NCBI RefSeq assembly: GCF_001561995.1
Contig: NZ_LLWC01000009.1
Coordinates: forward strand, 186,001-250,000
Direction: 5' to 3'
Source: Polycladidibacter hongkongensis
Lineage (GTDB): Bacteria; Pseudomonadota; Alphaproteobacteria; Rhizobiales; Stappiaceae
DNA: 64,000 nucleotides
Shown one piece after another: positions 17,503 to 28,374 of the stretch. Both the position numbers and the translations under genes were made by a program. The notes under the pieces were generated by a model. It ran no database searches. It saw only the letters and a program-made list of their open reading frames with translations, and was not told the DNA's origin. Numbering within the stretch: the first letter of the stretch is position 1; each line of letters begins with the position of its first letter.

Positions 17503-18345
17503 TTATTTTGCAAGTTGCAGCTGCTCTCGGCGCACCTCAAACAACATGATTGCCGTCGCCACAGCAAGATTGAGGCTGTCCGCCTGCCCTTCCTGCGGAA
17601 TTTTCACCAAGGTGTTGCAGGTATCCGCTAGGTTATCTGAAAGTCCGGATTGTTCGTTGCCCATCACCAGCAGCACCGGCTCGTCATAACTTGGCTCTCG
17701 GTAGTCCATCGTTCCGCGCAGATGCGTGCCCACCACTGGTCCAGGCCACTTTTGCCGCCAATCGATAAACTCGTCTTCGCGGCAACGAACCAACGGCATA
17801 TGAAAGAGCGAGCCCATGGTAGCGCGCACGGCCTCCACCGCAAACGGGTCGGTCGTGTCTCCAATCAGAATTACTCCCGAGGCACCCACCGCATCGCCGG
17901 TACGAATAATTGTGCCAAGGTTGCCCGGATCCCGCACCCGGTCTAGGCAAATCCATGTCTTTGCCGTTGCAGGATCAACGGCTGAAAGCGGCAGCACATT
18001 CTGTTCATAGACGCCAACCACCATCTGCGGATTATCCCGGCGGGTAATATTGGCAAGTACCGCTGTGGTAACCTCCAGAATGAGCGCGCCGCGTGCTTTG
18101 ACCTTGGCTGCTATCTCAAGTGCAACTTGGTTTTCCCGCGCTTCTGGCCCCAGCGCCAGATAGCGCACGCCCCAGCCCGCATCCATTGCATCAGAGGCAA
18201 GCTTTAGCCCCTCGGCAACAAACAAGCCGCTATCGCGTCGGTGTTTACGCTGTGTGACCAGCCCTTTAATCTCTTTAATGATCGGATTGGAATGGGAGGA
18301 GATTTGCTTAACGCCGCCCTGTCTTTCTTTGCCTTGAAAGCTCAT
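17503..18345 (-). CDS. TrmH/SpoU-family RNA 2'-O-methyltransferase
   Basis: A 280-residue SPOUT methyltransferase that probably methylates a ribose 2'-OH of rRNA or tRNA. An N-terminal substrate-binding domain (KQISSHSNPIIKEIKGL) precedes the SpoU knot. The three SpoU motifs are all present: NLGTIIRTGDA (motif 1), VMGNEQSGL (motif 2) and ADSLNLAVATAI (motif 3). The target nucleotide is not clear from sequence. Its start ATG overlaps the TGA stop of the preceding methyltransferase gene (18342-18345), so the two are translationally coupled. Confidence 0.9.
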   Translation of the reverse strand: MSFQGKERQGGVKQISSHSNPIIKEIKGLVTQRKHRRDSGLFVAEGLKLASDAMDAGWGVRYLALGPEARENQVALEIAAKVKARGALILEVTTAVLANITRRDNPQMVVGVYEQNVLPLSAVDPATAKTWICLDRVRDPGNLGTIIRTGDAVGASGVILIGDTTDPFAVEAVRATMGSLFHMPLVRCREDEFIDWRQKWPGPVVGTHLRGTMDYREPSYDEPVLLVMGNEQSGLSDNLADTCNTLVKIPQEGQADSLNLAVATAIMLFEVRREQLQLAK

Positions 18346-19256
18346 TCTTTGCCCTCCTCAGGTGCGCTCCAGCGGCTAAACAGTGACGTTGAAAGCAAGC
18401 GCCCACCGGCTTTCTCACGAATAGCCAGCTCGCCGGACTCAATTTGCCCCGGCAGCCCGGCCAAGTATTCTTGCATCAACGCATGCGAGGCAAGAAAAGA
18501 GGCGCGGATTGCATAGCTCGTCAGGATCATAAAGCGCGCATTTGGCGATAGAATCTGCCGCAGTGCCGCCATCATCTCTGGCATGCTTTCAAAGAAATCC
18601 CAGACTTCGCCTTTCGGCCCGCGGCCATATTTGGGCGGATCAAGAATAATGCCGTCATAAGTGTTGCCGCGCCGAACTTCCCGCTGCACAAATTTCATGG
18701 CGTCATCACAAATCCAACGGATCGGCAAATCCTCCATGCCTGAGAGCGCTTGGTTTTCACGTGCCCAGCCGATGGCTTTTTTCGAGGCGTCCACATGGGT
18801 TACTTTTGCCCCTGCAGCAGCAGGCAATAAAGAGGCTAGGCCGGTGTAGCCAAACAGATTGAGCACATTCAGTTGCCGTTTCGAGGCTTTGATTTGCTGT
18901 TGAACCCAATCCCAGTGAGCGGCCTGTTCTGGAAAAACGCCAAGATGGCGAAAGGACATAAACCGGCCATTGTATGTTGCGGGTCCATACTTCATGTGCC
19001 ATGTTTCTGGCAGCTGCTTTTTATAGCGCCAGCGGCCAGCGCCTTCTTCATCCACATCACCGGAGAAAACCGCGTCCGCTCGTTCCCATTGCGCTTGTGG
19101 TAGCGCTGGGGCGCCCATGGCCTGCGCCTCGGGGCGCACCACCGTGTAGCGGCCATAACGTTCCAGCTTTTGCCCATTGCCCATGTCCAGCAATTGGTAG
19201 TCTTTCCAGCCATCCATTTCCAAAAGGACAGGAAGGACGCTCTTAGGTGTGTTCAC
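18342..19256 (-). CDS. class I SAM-dependent RNA methyltransferase (RlmI-like)
   Basis: About 304 residues. An N-terminal beta domain (DYQLLDMGNGQKLERYGRY) precedes a Rossmann methyltransferase domain: NLFGYTGLASL is motif I, THVDASKKAIGWARENQ the SAM ribose-binding acidic loop, and ILDPPKYGRG the catalytic DPPK-type motif of m5C/RlmI/RlmK-like enzymes. It probably methylates rRNA. The start is uncertain: the GTG at 19256 (reading NTPKSVLPVLLEM next) gives the family's usual N terminus, whereas a TTG further up gives an atypical extension. It is coupled to the downstream SpoU gene by a 4-base ATGA overlap. Confidence 0.85.
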   Translation of the reverse strand: MNTPKSVLPVLLEMDGWKDYQLLDMGNGQKLERYGRYTVVRPEAQAMGAPALPQAQWERADAVFSGDVDEEGAGRWRYKKQLPETWHMKYGPATYNGRFMSFRHLGVFPEQAAHWDWVQQQIKASKRQLNVLNLFGYTGLASLLPAAAGAKVTHVDASKKAIGWARENQALSGMEDLPIRWICDDAMKFVQREVRRGNTYDGIILDPPKYGRGPKGEVWDFFESMPEMMAALRQILSPNARFMILTSYAIRASFLASHALMQEYLAGLPGQIESGELAIREKAGGRLLSTSLFSRWSAPEEGKE

Positions 19257-19599
19257 ACCACCCTTCGGGTAGCCCCGGCTTGTTTCATTGTTGTTCAAGA
19301 CATGCCTCAAGTGGTTTGCCGCGCCAGTCGATGAGCTTGGGGACAAGGACAAAGCTGCCCCGCACCTCCAGCTGTACTGCGCAAGATCTTGGCTTAGGGA
19401 TTACGCCGCACTGCCGCGCCGGTCAACAACCCAGATCCATTATCTGGCGAACAAATCAGCCTTTCGGCAACCTTTAGTTTAAGCTTTGGCAACTTTTTTG
19501 CCTCTTTGGCTTGCCAGCTCGTCTCTCCTGCGACAAGCTAGGCACCATGATAATATGTCGCAGAAGGGTTCTGTGGCTAAGGGAGGACAAGCAAGCCCC

Positions 19600-20322
19600 A
19601 TGGAAATGTCAGGTGAACAGACAATCCCCGCCAGTAAAGCAGATGTATGGGCGGCGTTGAATGATCCGCAAGTGCTGAGCGCCTGTATCCCCGGTTGCGA
19701 AAGCCTTGAAAAAACGTCCGACACTTCGTTTTCAGCTGTTGTCACTGCGAAGGTTGGACCGGTCAAAGCCAAGTTCAAGGGCGAGGTCAACCTGGAAAAC
19801 ATTGATGCGCCAAATGGTTATACGCTCGTGGGCGAAGGCAAGGGCGGCGTTGCAGGTTTTGCCAAGGGATCGGCAGATGTCACCCTAGCAGAAGATGGGG
19901 ATGGCACCCGCCTAAGCTATGCGGTTAAGGCGAAGGTTGGCGGCAAACTGGCTCAACTGGGGAGTCGGTTGATTGATTCGACAGCGCAAAAGCTGGCTGG
20001 CGAGTTTTTCGCAAACTTCTCAAGGCATCTGGGGGGGGAGCCTCAGGTGACGGAAACGACTGAGGATGAGAACCTTGCCGAAGTGCCGCTAGATGAGGGT
20101 TTGATCGAAGAAGCCAAGGAAATTGCTGAGGAAGATGCTGAAATTCGTGCTGTTGAAGTGCTACACGACGTTGAGCACTCGGTAGAAGAAGCGGTGAAAG
20201 ACGCCGAGGAGAAGGTGGAAATCGCCGCCGCGCGTGGTGTCTGGGGCGGTCCGATGGGCTGGGGCCTGATCGCTCTTGCCGCAGGTATCGGCCTCTATCT
20301 CCTGCTTGGCAATGCTGGATAG
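19600..20322 (+). CDS. coxG: CoxG-type SRPBCC membrane-anchored protein
   Basis: CoxG proteins recruit CO dehydrogenase to the cytoplasmic membrane and are thought to link it to quinones. Residues 1-150 are the SRPBCC lipid-binding fold with the signature EMSGEQTIPASKADVWAAL and ACIPGCESLEK. An acidic linker (about 150-210, rich in Glu and Asp) leads to a C-terminal transmembrane helix (LIALAAGIGLYLLLG), so the protein is tail-anchored. I use the ATG at 19600, preceded by GGGAGGA, and discard a 38-codon upstream extension. It heads the coxS-L-M cluster, separated from coxS by 210 bp with two inverted repeats. Confidence 0.88.
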   Translation: MEMSGEQTIPASKADVWAALNDPQVLSACIPGCESLEKTSDTSFSAVVTAKVGPVKAKFKGEVNLENIDAPNGYTLVGEGKGGVAGFAKGSADVTLAEDGDGTRLSYAVKAKVGGKLAQLGSRLIDSTAQKLAGEFFANFSRHLGGEPQVTETTEDENLAEVPLDEGLIEEAKEIAEEDAEIRAVEVLHDVEHSVEEAVKDAEEKVEIAAARGVWGGPMGWGLIALAAGIGLYLLLGNAG

Positions 20323-20421
20323 ATCGCGGATAGGTGGCACAAGCAGATTGCCTAGCATCTAGGCTCTCGCCGCCTTTGCCCTAACTGGAATAGATTAAAA
20401 AACCGCAGGAGTGCGCGATAA

Positions 20422-20454
20422 ACTACTGAAAACGTGAGATGACCTATCAGTAGT
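20422..20454 (+). promoter_or_regulatory. inverted repeat upstream of coxS
   Basis: ACTACTGA and TCAGTAGT form a perfect 8-bp inverted repeat with a 17-base spacer in the coxG-coxS gap. It may be an operator or an mRNA stem. No T-run follows. Confidence 0.45.
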
Positions 20455-20489
20455 GCTGAGCCAAAGCACTGCAACAGGGAACAGCCAGA

Positions 20490-20510
20490 CATAGGCAGAC
20501 GCGGCCTATG
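20490..20510 (+). promoter_or_regulatory. second inverted repeat upstream of coxS
   Basis: CATAGGC and GCCTATG pair perfectly over 7 bp with a seven-base spacer, 22 bp before the coxS start. This could be an operator or an mRNA stem-loop dividing coxG from coxSLM. Confidence 0.45.
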
Positions 20511-20532
20511 ACGGCGTTTAGGGAGGGAAAAT

Positions 20533-21021
20533 ATGGCAAATGTGAATCTCACGATTAACGGTAAGGCCGTGAGCGCCGAAACCGATGATCGAACCTTGCT
20601 TGTCGAGTTCATTCGCGAGCATCAAGGCCTGACAGGTACGCATGTGGGCTGTGACACATCCCAGTGTGGCGCTTGTCTTGTTCTGATGGATGGCAAGGCA
20701 ATTAAATCCTGCAGCACCTTGGCCGCGCAGGCCAGCGGCAGCTCTATTATCACCATTGAAGGTATAGCAACTGGAGCAGAGCTGCACCCCGTTCAGCGGG
20801 CGTTTAAAGAAAACCATGGCCTACAATGCGGGTTTTGTACGCCCGGCATGGTAATTGCCGCCATCGATATGATCGAGCGACTTGGACCAGATCTGGACGA
20901 ACCCACCATACGCAAAGAATTGGAAGGCAATATCTGTCGTTGCACCGGCTATCACAACATCGTCAAGGCTATCAAGGCCGCGTCGATGCAGATGGCAACG
21001 CAACTGGAGGCGGCAGAATAG
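20533..21021 (+). CDS. coxS: CO-dehydrogenase-family small [2Fe-2S] subunit
   Basis: The iron-sulfur subunit of a molybdenum hydroxylase, passing electrons from the Mo site to FAD. The plant-type [2Fe-2S] cluster motif is [12 protein letters not shown] (about residues 36-47) with a fourth Cys near residue 60 (KSCSTLA). The second, helical-domain cluster is CGFCTPGM and [10 protein letters not shown] at about 99-140. The length of 162 is normal. The ATG has GGGAGGG upstream. It lies just before coxL. Substrate identity rests on the large subunit. Confidence 0.95.
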   Translation: MANVNLTINGKAVSAETDDRTLLVEFIREHQGLTGTHVGCDTSQCGACLVLMDGKAIKSCSTLAAQASGSSIITIEGIATGAELHPVQRAFKENHGLQCGFCTPGMVIAAIDMIERLGPDLDEPTIRKELEGNICRCTGYHNIVKAIKAASMQMATQLEAAE

Positions 21022-21097
21022 CCAATGCTGGGGCAAAGCGCTGGGCCTGATGCCCTGTGTTTTGCGTGGGAACTGCGTTATCCGGGAGGGACTCGCA

Positions 21098-23461
<2,364 letters not shown>

Positions 23462-23525
23462 TCTTGGTGCGACAGCAGGCGGCATATTGCCCGCGGCTGT
23501 CCACTAACAGAATTTGGAGTATGAT

Positions 23526-24323
23526 ATGTACGAGACCAGTTACAATCGCGTGTCGTCCGTGACCGAGGCGGCAACAGCGCTAGACGCTGCAGACGATCCA
23601 AAAATCCTCGCCGGCGGACAAACGCTGATCCCTACCATGAAACAGCGGCTTGCCGCCCCGTCTGAGCTTGTCGATATCAGGCAAGTTGATGAGCTGCATG
23701 GTATCAGCATGCAAGCAGATGGAGCCATTCGGATTGGTGCAACCACCACTCATGCTGAGGTTGCTGCCAATGCGGATGTCCGCGCCCAGCTTCCCGGCCT
23801 TGCCAGCCTAGCAGGACATATCGGCGATCCGCATGTGCGCTATATGGGAACCATTGGCGGCTCTCTGGCGAACAACGACCCGGCAGCGGATTACCCTGCC
23901 GCGGCCCTTGCGCTGGGTGCTACGATAACTACCAATAAAGGCAGTTACAGCGCCGAAGAGTTTTTCACGGGCATGTTTGAAACCGCTTTGCAAGAAAACG
24001 AAATTGTCACTGCGGTGACTTTCCCGGTAGCGCAGCGCACAGCCTACGCCAAGTTCCCCAATCCCGCTTCTCGCTATGCGATGGCAGGAGTGTTTGTTGC
24101 CCAAACACCGTCAGGCCCGCGTGTGGCGGTGACGGGTGCAGGCCAAGAGGGCGTGTTCCGCATGCCGGCAATGGAAGCAGCGCTTGCTGAGAATTGGGCG
24201 GCGGACAGCCTGGGGAGCATTCAGCCAGATGCCCAGGATATGCTTGCAGATATTCATGGCTCGGCAGAGTACCGCGCTAATCTTGTGAATGTGATGGCGA
24301 AACGCGCCGTGGCCGCAGCTTAG
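23526..24323 (+). CDS. coxM: CO-dehydrogenase-family FAD-binding medium subunit
   Basis: The FAD subunit (265 residues) that takes electrons from coxS clusters. The two signature FAD-binding motifs are present: AGGQTLIPTMKQRL near residues 32-45 and TIGGSLANNDPAADYP near 108-123. The C-terminal CO_deh_flav_C domain follows. The ATG at 23526 has GGAG six nt upstream; a TTG four codons earlier also opens the frame. This ends the coxG-S-L-M cluster. No coxD, coxE or coxF maturation genes follow here, so maturation factors must be encoded elsewhere if the enzyme is active. Confidence 0.93.
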   Translation: MYETSYNRVSSVTEAATALDAADDPKILAGGQTLIPTMKQRLAAPSELVDIRQVDELHGISMQADGAIRIGATTTHAEVAANADVRAQLPGLASLAGHIGDPHVRYMGTIGGSLANNDPAADYPAAALALGATITTNKGSYSAEEFFTGMFETALQENEIVTAVTFPVAQRTAYAKFPNPASRYAMAGVFVAQTPSGPRVAVTGAGQEGVFRMPAMEAALAENWAADSLGSIQPDAQDMLADIHGSAEYRANLVNVMAKRAVAAA

Positions 24324-24382
24324 CTTTTTAAAACATGAAGTACCTCCAGCGAAGAGCGGTTTAGCCTTTGCTGGGGTTGCGC

Positions 24383-26425
24383 TTACTGAACCACCCGCTT
24401 CAAGAAACCGTCGATTTCCTCGTGTAGCGCCCAGCTTTGCGAGCGTACCCGGCCAGCGCCATCGTAAACGCTGCTCGCATGGCTGCTTGTTTCGTCAGAA
24501 GACCCAGCAACGTTAGAAAAGTGCTCACTCAAGGTCTCGGTGCTTTGAGCAGCAAATTCGATGCTCTCGCTAATTGCTCCAGTGGTCTCGACTTGCTCGT
24601 TAATTTCCTGCGCGATAGCGCTGGTTAAATGATCCATTTCACCGATTGATTTAACAATCTCGGCAATCGTGGTTGCAGCATGGCGTGTGTTGCTCTGGAT
24701 CTCCTCGGTCACTTGCATAATCTCTTCCGTCGCTCGGCTTGTCTGGCTGGCAAGATCTTTTACCTCACCTGCCACAACGGCGAAGCCGCGTCCGGCGTCT
24801 CCCGCACGCGCGGCCTCAATTGTTGCATTTAGCGCAAGCAAATTGGTGCGGTTGGCAATCTCTTGAATCAACTCGATGACTTGGTTGATCCGGCTGGTGC
24901 CCTCCACAAGACTATGCATCAACTGAGTTGATTCTTCTGCTGCGTGAGATGTTTGTGTCATTGCCGAAGAGGTTGAAACGATGCTGTGATTGATCCGTTG
25001 GCTGGTTTCGCTCAAAGACTGGATGGCTGCGGCAATGGAGCTGATCTGCGTAGCTGTTGAGCCAAGATTGCCATTGGCTGCATTGGCCCCCTGCGAGCTT
25101 TGAGAGGCAATCGAGGTGAGTTGATCCGCAGCGGCGTTAAGCTGCTTGGCATCACGGCTCATCTCCTTTGTCATCGCATTTGCTTGTGTGCGGAACTGCG
25201 CAATAATCTCGTTGAGATAGTCCGCTCTCTCTTTAGCCGCTTCATGCTCCTTTGCTTGCTGTGCTGCCAAAGCTTGCCGCTCGTGCTGGGTCTCTTTAAA
25301 GGTATCCAACGCGCTGTAGATCTGCTTGAGCTCTAAAATGCGTAGCTTGCGCTTTGGCTGGCGATAATCTAGCGCACCTTCCGCCATGTGCTGCAACTGC
25401 GCGGTTGCCTGGCGCAGTGGTTTGACCAAGGCAAGTGTAAGTACTGCAATCATTGTAATCCCAACAACCAATGCCAACGCGCCAGCGGCAATGGCGGTGT
25501 TAAACAGGGTGGCGCTTTCCGCCTCGATTTGCGCCTCCAGCTTGGCGTTGTTGCGATTGAGCTGGCTCAATACGGCATTGGCATCGTAGGCAAGCGCGGT
25601 CAATTGCGATTTTACTTTGCGTAGCTCGCGTTCCTCTCCTTGGGCGGCGCCGTAATATTGCGTGGCGTTCTGCATGAGCCTGTCCCGATCTCTACCGGCG
25701 AACTTGAGTGGCTGTTTTTCACTGCGGCTCAAGCCTGCAAAGGCGGATTTGGCATCGCGAAGTACTGTAGCGTAGGCCGCCGCAGCGCTTTGAAAGGCTT
25801 CACGATTGCTCTCACTGGTGTGCAAGGTGAGCTGCATGGCAGCGGCCAGCGTTGCTGATGCACTGGCCCCAATTTTGCCTGCATGCACTTGGGCATCGGG
25901 GCCCATCCCGCTTAATACGGCAACAAGAGAATTTGATGATTTAGCAACCGTAATGCTATCGTTGCCAACACCTGCAACTGCAACATCCTTTTCTGTGCGG
26001 GCGCGGAAATACGCCACGAGCGCTGGCCGCAATTCGTCAATGCGCTCCTTGATCAAGGTGGCGGTCCCACCCAGTTCATGCTGGCGCATCCAGTCCGCGG
26101 CTTTTTCATTAGCTTTTGCACTGGCCGCCATCATACGCATTGCCAATACAGGGTGTTTACTGACACTTTCCGGAATCTCGGCGCGCAGCAGCTTCGGCTC
26201 AACTTCTGCAACCACTCTGGAGAGATAGGCAAGCTTCTCAACGCCCTTCCGTTGCGAACCTATCTGTATGATATGGTGGTCGATGGTGTTGGACTGAATA
26301 TAGATGATAGTTGACGTGGTTGCTGTTAGCGACATCATAAACAACAGCGCAACTATAACGCGAAATTGAATGGATTGGATTTCTCTGGCGCAATAACGCC
26401 ACAACCTCAGGACAGGGTTTTTCAT
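24383..26425 (-). CDS. membrane-bound methyl-accepting chemotaxis protein
   Basis: A 680-residue receptor. A first membrane helix near residues 22-45 ([20 protein letters not shown]) is followed by a helical periplasmic domain of roughly 265 residues and a second helix at about 310-335. A HAMP-like linker follows, then the cytoplasmic signalling domain with [20 protein letters not shown] and [14 protein letters not shown] near residues 530-570. The periplasmic part looks like a helical-bundle ligand or mechanical sensor; the ligand is unknown. The start is the ATG at 26425, two codons after a TTG. It is convergent with coxM. No CheA/CheW genes are near, so it works with a chemotaxis cluster elsewhere. 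Confidence 0.9.
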   Translation of the reverse strand: MKNPVLRLWRYCAREIQSIQFRVIVALLFMMSLTATTSTIIYIQSNTIDHHIIQIGSQRKGVEKLAYLSRVVAEVEPKLLRAEIPESVSKHPVLAMRMMAASAKANEKAADWMRQHELGGTATLIKERIDELRPALVAYFRARTEKDVAVAGVGNDSITVAKSSNSLVAVLSGMGPDAQVHAGKIGASASATLAAAMQLTLHTSESNREAFQSAAAAYATVLRDAKSAFAGLSRSEKQPLKFAGRDRDRLMQNATQYYGAAQGEERELRKVKSQLTALAYDANAVLSQLNRNNAKLEAQIEAESATLFNTAIAAGALALVVGITMIAVLTLALVKPLRQATAQLQHMAEGALDYRQPKRKLRILELKQIYSALDTFKETQHERQALAAQQAKEHEAAKERADYLNEIIAQFRTQANAMTKEMSRDAKQLNAAADQLTSIASQSSQGANAANGNLGSTATQISSIAAAIQSLSETSQRINHSIVSTSSAMTQTSHAAEESTQLMHSLVEGTSRINQVIELIQEIANRTNLLALNATIEAARAGDAGRGFAVVAGEVKDLASQTSRATEEIMQVTEEIQSNTRHAATTIAEIVKSIGEMDHLTSAIAQEINEQVETTGAISESIEFAAQSTETLSEHFSNVAGSSDETSSHASSVYDGAGRVRSQSWALHEEIDGFLKRVVQ

Positions 26426-26680
26426 GCGCAACTCTATACAACTTTGGTGAGGCTTCGTTAAAAGCGAACATTAATCGGCGAAATACAGAGTGACTATGAA
26501 TGTATTGCGAAGGTAAATGCGAAAACACGCAGCAACCGATGGTTTAGTTGGGGATAAGTAAAAATATTTAAGAGAAAAGTAAAAACGTAACCAGGGAGTG
26601 AAAATATGCTTATTTTAGATAAAAAGTGTATTGATTTTTATCTAGTTTTTACTGATTTTTGCTTGGAGGTTTGTGGCGGA

Positions 26681-27442
26681 TTAAACGTGTTGGCCGCCGT
26701 TGACGTGGATTTCCGCCCCGTTGAGGTAGGTGGAGTTTTCCGAACAGAGATAGTAAATCGCTTCAGCAACTTCCGCTGTGCTGCCAAGCCTTCGCAAAGG
26801 AATGGTTTCAATCAGCTTCTCTGTGCCAGGTGATAGAATGGAAGTGTCAATCTCGCCAGGTGCAATTGCGTTAACACGCACCCCGTGCGGCCCAAAATCG
26901 GCTGCCATTTCACGGGTCAAAGACGCCAGAGCAGCTTTAGATGTTGCGTAAGCGGTGCCAGCGAAAGGGTGCACCCGACTACCGGCAATACTGGTCACAT
27001 TGACCACCGATCCGCGCGCAGTCTTCAATTCATCCAGTAGGCCGCGGGCCAGCTGAATAGGGGCAAAAAAATTCACTTGGAACACACTTTGCCATGTATC
27101 CATCGGTGTCGAAATGGAATCAAGTCGCTGCCCCTGTTCATCTTTGGGGCTGATACCTGCATTGTTCACCAGAGCGTGAAGCATACTGCCATTGGCTTGC
27201 AAGCGCTCTTTGATCTGGGGGATGGCAGATTCAATGTTTTGCGCGTTGGCCAGATCAATCACTATGTGATCCTCTGGTCCAGAAGGCCATGGGCACTTTA
27301 CAGAAAACGGCTGCCGCGAGCAGGTTATCACCCTGTATCCGGCCTTGGAGAAACGCTTTACGGTCGCATGCCCGATGCCTCGGCTTGCCCCTGTCAACAC
27401 TATTGTTGGGCGTGTATCCGTGGTGCTTTCGCCTACACTCAT
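26681..27442 (-). CDS. short-chain dehydrogenase/reductase
   Basis: A classical SDR of 253 residues: NAD(P)-binding TGASRGIG at 17-24, NNAGI near 93-97, catalytic Ser151, Tyr165 and Lys169 (YATSK), and the C-terminal LNGAEIHVNGG typical of FabG-like enzymes. The basic residues after the first strand suggest NADP preference. Substrate is unknown. The ATG is preceded by GGGAGC. It is divergent from bfd by about 110 bp, which must hold both promoters. Confidence 0.88.
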   Translation of the reverse strand: MSVGESTTDTRPTIVLTGASRGIGHATVKRFSKAGYRVITCSRQPFSVKCPWPSGPEDHIVIDLANAQNIESAIPQIKERLQANGSMLHALVNNAGISPKDEQGQRLDSISTPMDTWQSVFQVNFFAPIQLARGLLDELKTARGSVVNVTSIAGSRVHPFAGTAYATSKAALASLTREMAADFGPHGVRVNAIAPGEIDTSILSPGTEKLIETIPLRRLGSTAEVAEAIYYLCSENSTYLNGAEIHVNGGQHV

Positions 27443-27551
27443 CCTAAGCTCCCGTTAAAACAAAAAACTGGAAACAAAAACTCTGGTTTAAACCTGCGAA
27501 ACTCATATATAGTAGGATACAGCTAGCAATGAAACCGATAAGCGCCGCCAG

Positions 27552-27749
27552 ATGATTATTTGCCACTGTAACGTTATCAGCTGTAAGGAAATCCGCGAAG
27601 CCACCTGTGAGCTCTCGTTGAAGCAAGGGCGCAGTGTGCCGACACCCGGTTCAATCTTCAAACAGTTGGGTAAAAGACCACAATGTGGCGGTTGTTTCCA
27701 AAATGTTATCGATCTAGCCTACGATGCAGCCTCAAAAGATGCCACCTAG
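27552..27749 (+). CDS. bfd: bacterioferritin-associated ferredoxin
   Basis: A 65-residue [2Fe-2S] protein of the BFD-like family. Cluster ligands are C4-x-C6 (ICHCN) and C45-xx-C48 (QCGGC). Bfd docks on bacterioferritin and supplies electrons to release stored iron. It sits 61 bp upstream of bfr in the same direction, with an Irr-like box in between, which fits iron-controlled release and storage. Confidence 0.92.
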   Translation: MIICHCNVISCKEIREATCELSLKQGRSVPTPGSIFKQLGKRPQCGGCFQNVIDLAYDAASKDAT

Positions 27750-27766
27750 CGTGGTTTACAATAAAG

Positions 27767-27779
27767 TAGAATTATTCTA
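27767..27779 (+). promoter_or_regulatory. Irr-like iron control element upstream of bfr
   Basis: The inverted repeat TAGAA-TTA-TTCTA lies 32 bp before the bfr start. It resembles the iron control element (TTTAGAA/TTCTAAA type) bound by Irr in Rhizobiales, with a TTCTAAA right half intact. If so, bfr would be repressed by Irr under low iron. This is motif similarity only. Confidence 0.5.
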
Positions 27780-27810
27780 AACTGAGGCAAATCGCTAAAG
27801 GAGAGATCCC

Positions 27811-28296
27811 ATGAAGGGTGAACCAAAGGTCCTTGAATACCTCAATAAATCGCTGCGTCACGAGCTTACGGCTGTAAATCAGTATTGGCTGCATTATCGC
27901 CTGCTGGAAGATTGGGGTTTTGCCAAGCTTGCAAAGAAAGAGCGCGAAGAATCCATCGAGGAAATGCAACATGCCGATAAGATTATCGAGCGCATCATCT
28001 TCCTTGAAGGTCACCCGAATCTGCAAACCCTCGATCCGCTGCGTATCGGCCAGAACCTGAAAGAAGTGCTGGAAGCAGACCTCGCTGGCGAGTACTCTGC
28101 TCGCGCGCTCTACAAAGAAGCGCGTGAAGTCTGCCGCGAAGTTGGCGATTATGTCACCATGAAGCTTTTTGAAGACCTTCTGGGCGACGAGGAAGGACAT
28201 ATCGACTACCTCGAAACACAGATTGAGCTGCTGGAAAAAATCGGCGTTGAAAATTATGGCCTGCTACAGGCAGCGCCAGCCAACGAAGCGGAATAA
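27811..28296 (+). CDS. bfr: bacterioferritin
   Basis: A 161-residue four-helix subunit that assembles into the 24-mer iron store. All ferroxidase ligands are in the standard positions: Glu18, Glu51, His54, Glu94, Glu127 and His130. Met52, the haem ligand, is also present, so this is a haem-binding, catalytically competent form. The ATG has AAAGGAGAG upstream. A terminator follows. Confidence 0.97.
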   Translation: MKGEPKVLEYLNKSLRHELTAVNQYWLHYRLLEDWGFAKLAKKEREESIEEMQHADKIIERIIFLEGHPNLQTLDPLRIGQNLKEVLEADLAGEYSARALYKEAREVCREVGDYVTMKLFEDLLGDEEGHIDYLETQIELLEKIGVENYGLLQAAPANEAE

Positions 28297-28320
28297 GTTT
28301 CCCTCGTTGATCAGAGTAAG

Positions 28321-28348
28321 AAAGCCAGCCTATCGGGCTGGCTTTTTC
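28321..28348. terminator. bfr/hrpB convergent terminator
   Basis: AAAGCCAGCC pairs with GGCTGGCTTT around a short loop and continues into T. It lies between the convergent bfr and hrpB genes and can serve both. Confidence 0.85.
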
Positions 28349-28374
28349 TATGCGAGCTCAGCTCACCGGGGAGT

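Noticed and set aside
19257-19352. Longer N terminus for the RlmI-like methyltransferase
   Set aside because: It starts at TTG, adds residues not seen in the family, and a GTG further in fits better; the exact start remains uncertain.
20882-21097. Upstream extension of the coxL frame through coxS
   Set aside because: It overlaps conserved coxS coding sequence, has no similarity to CoxL, and the ATG at 21098 has a strong ribosome-binding site.
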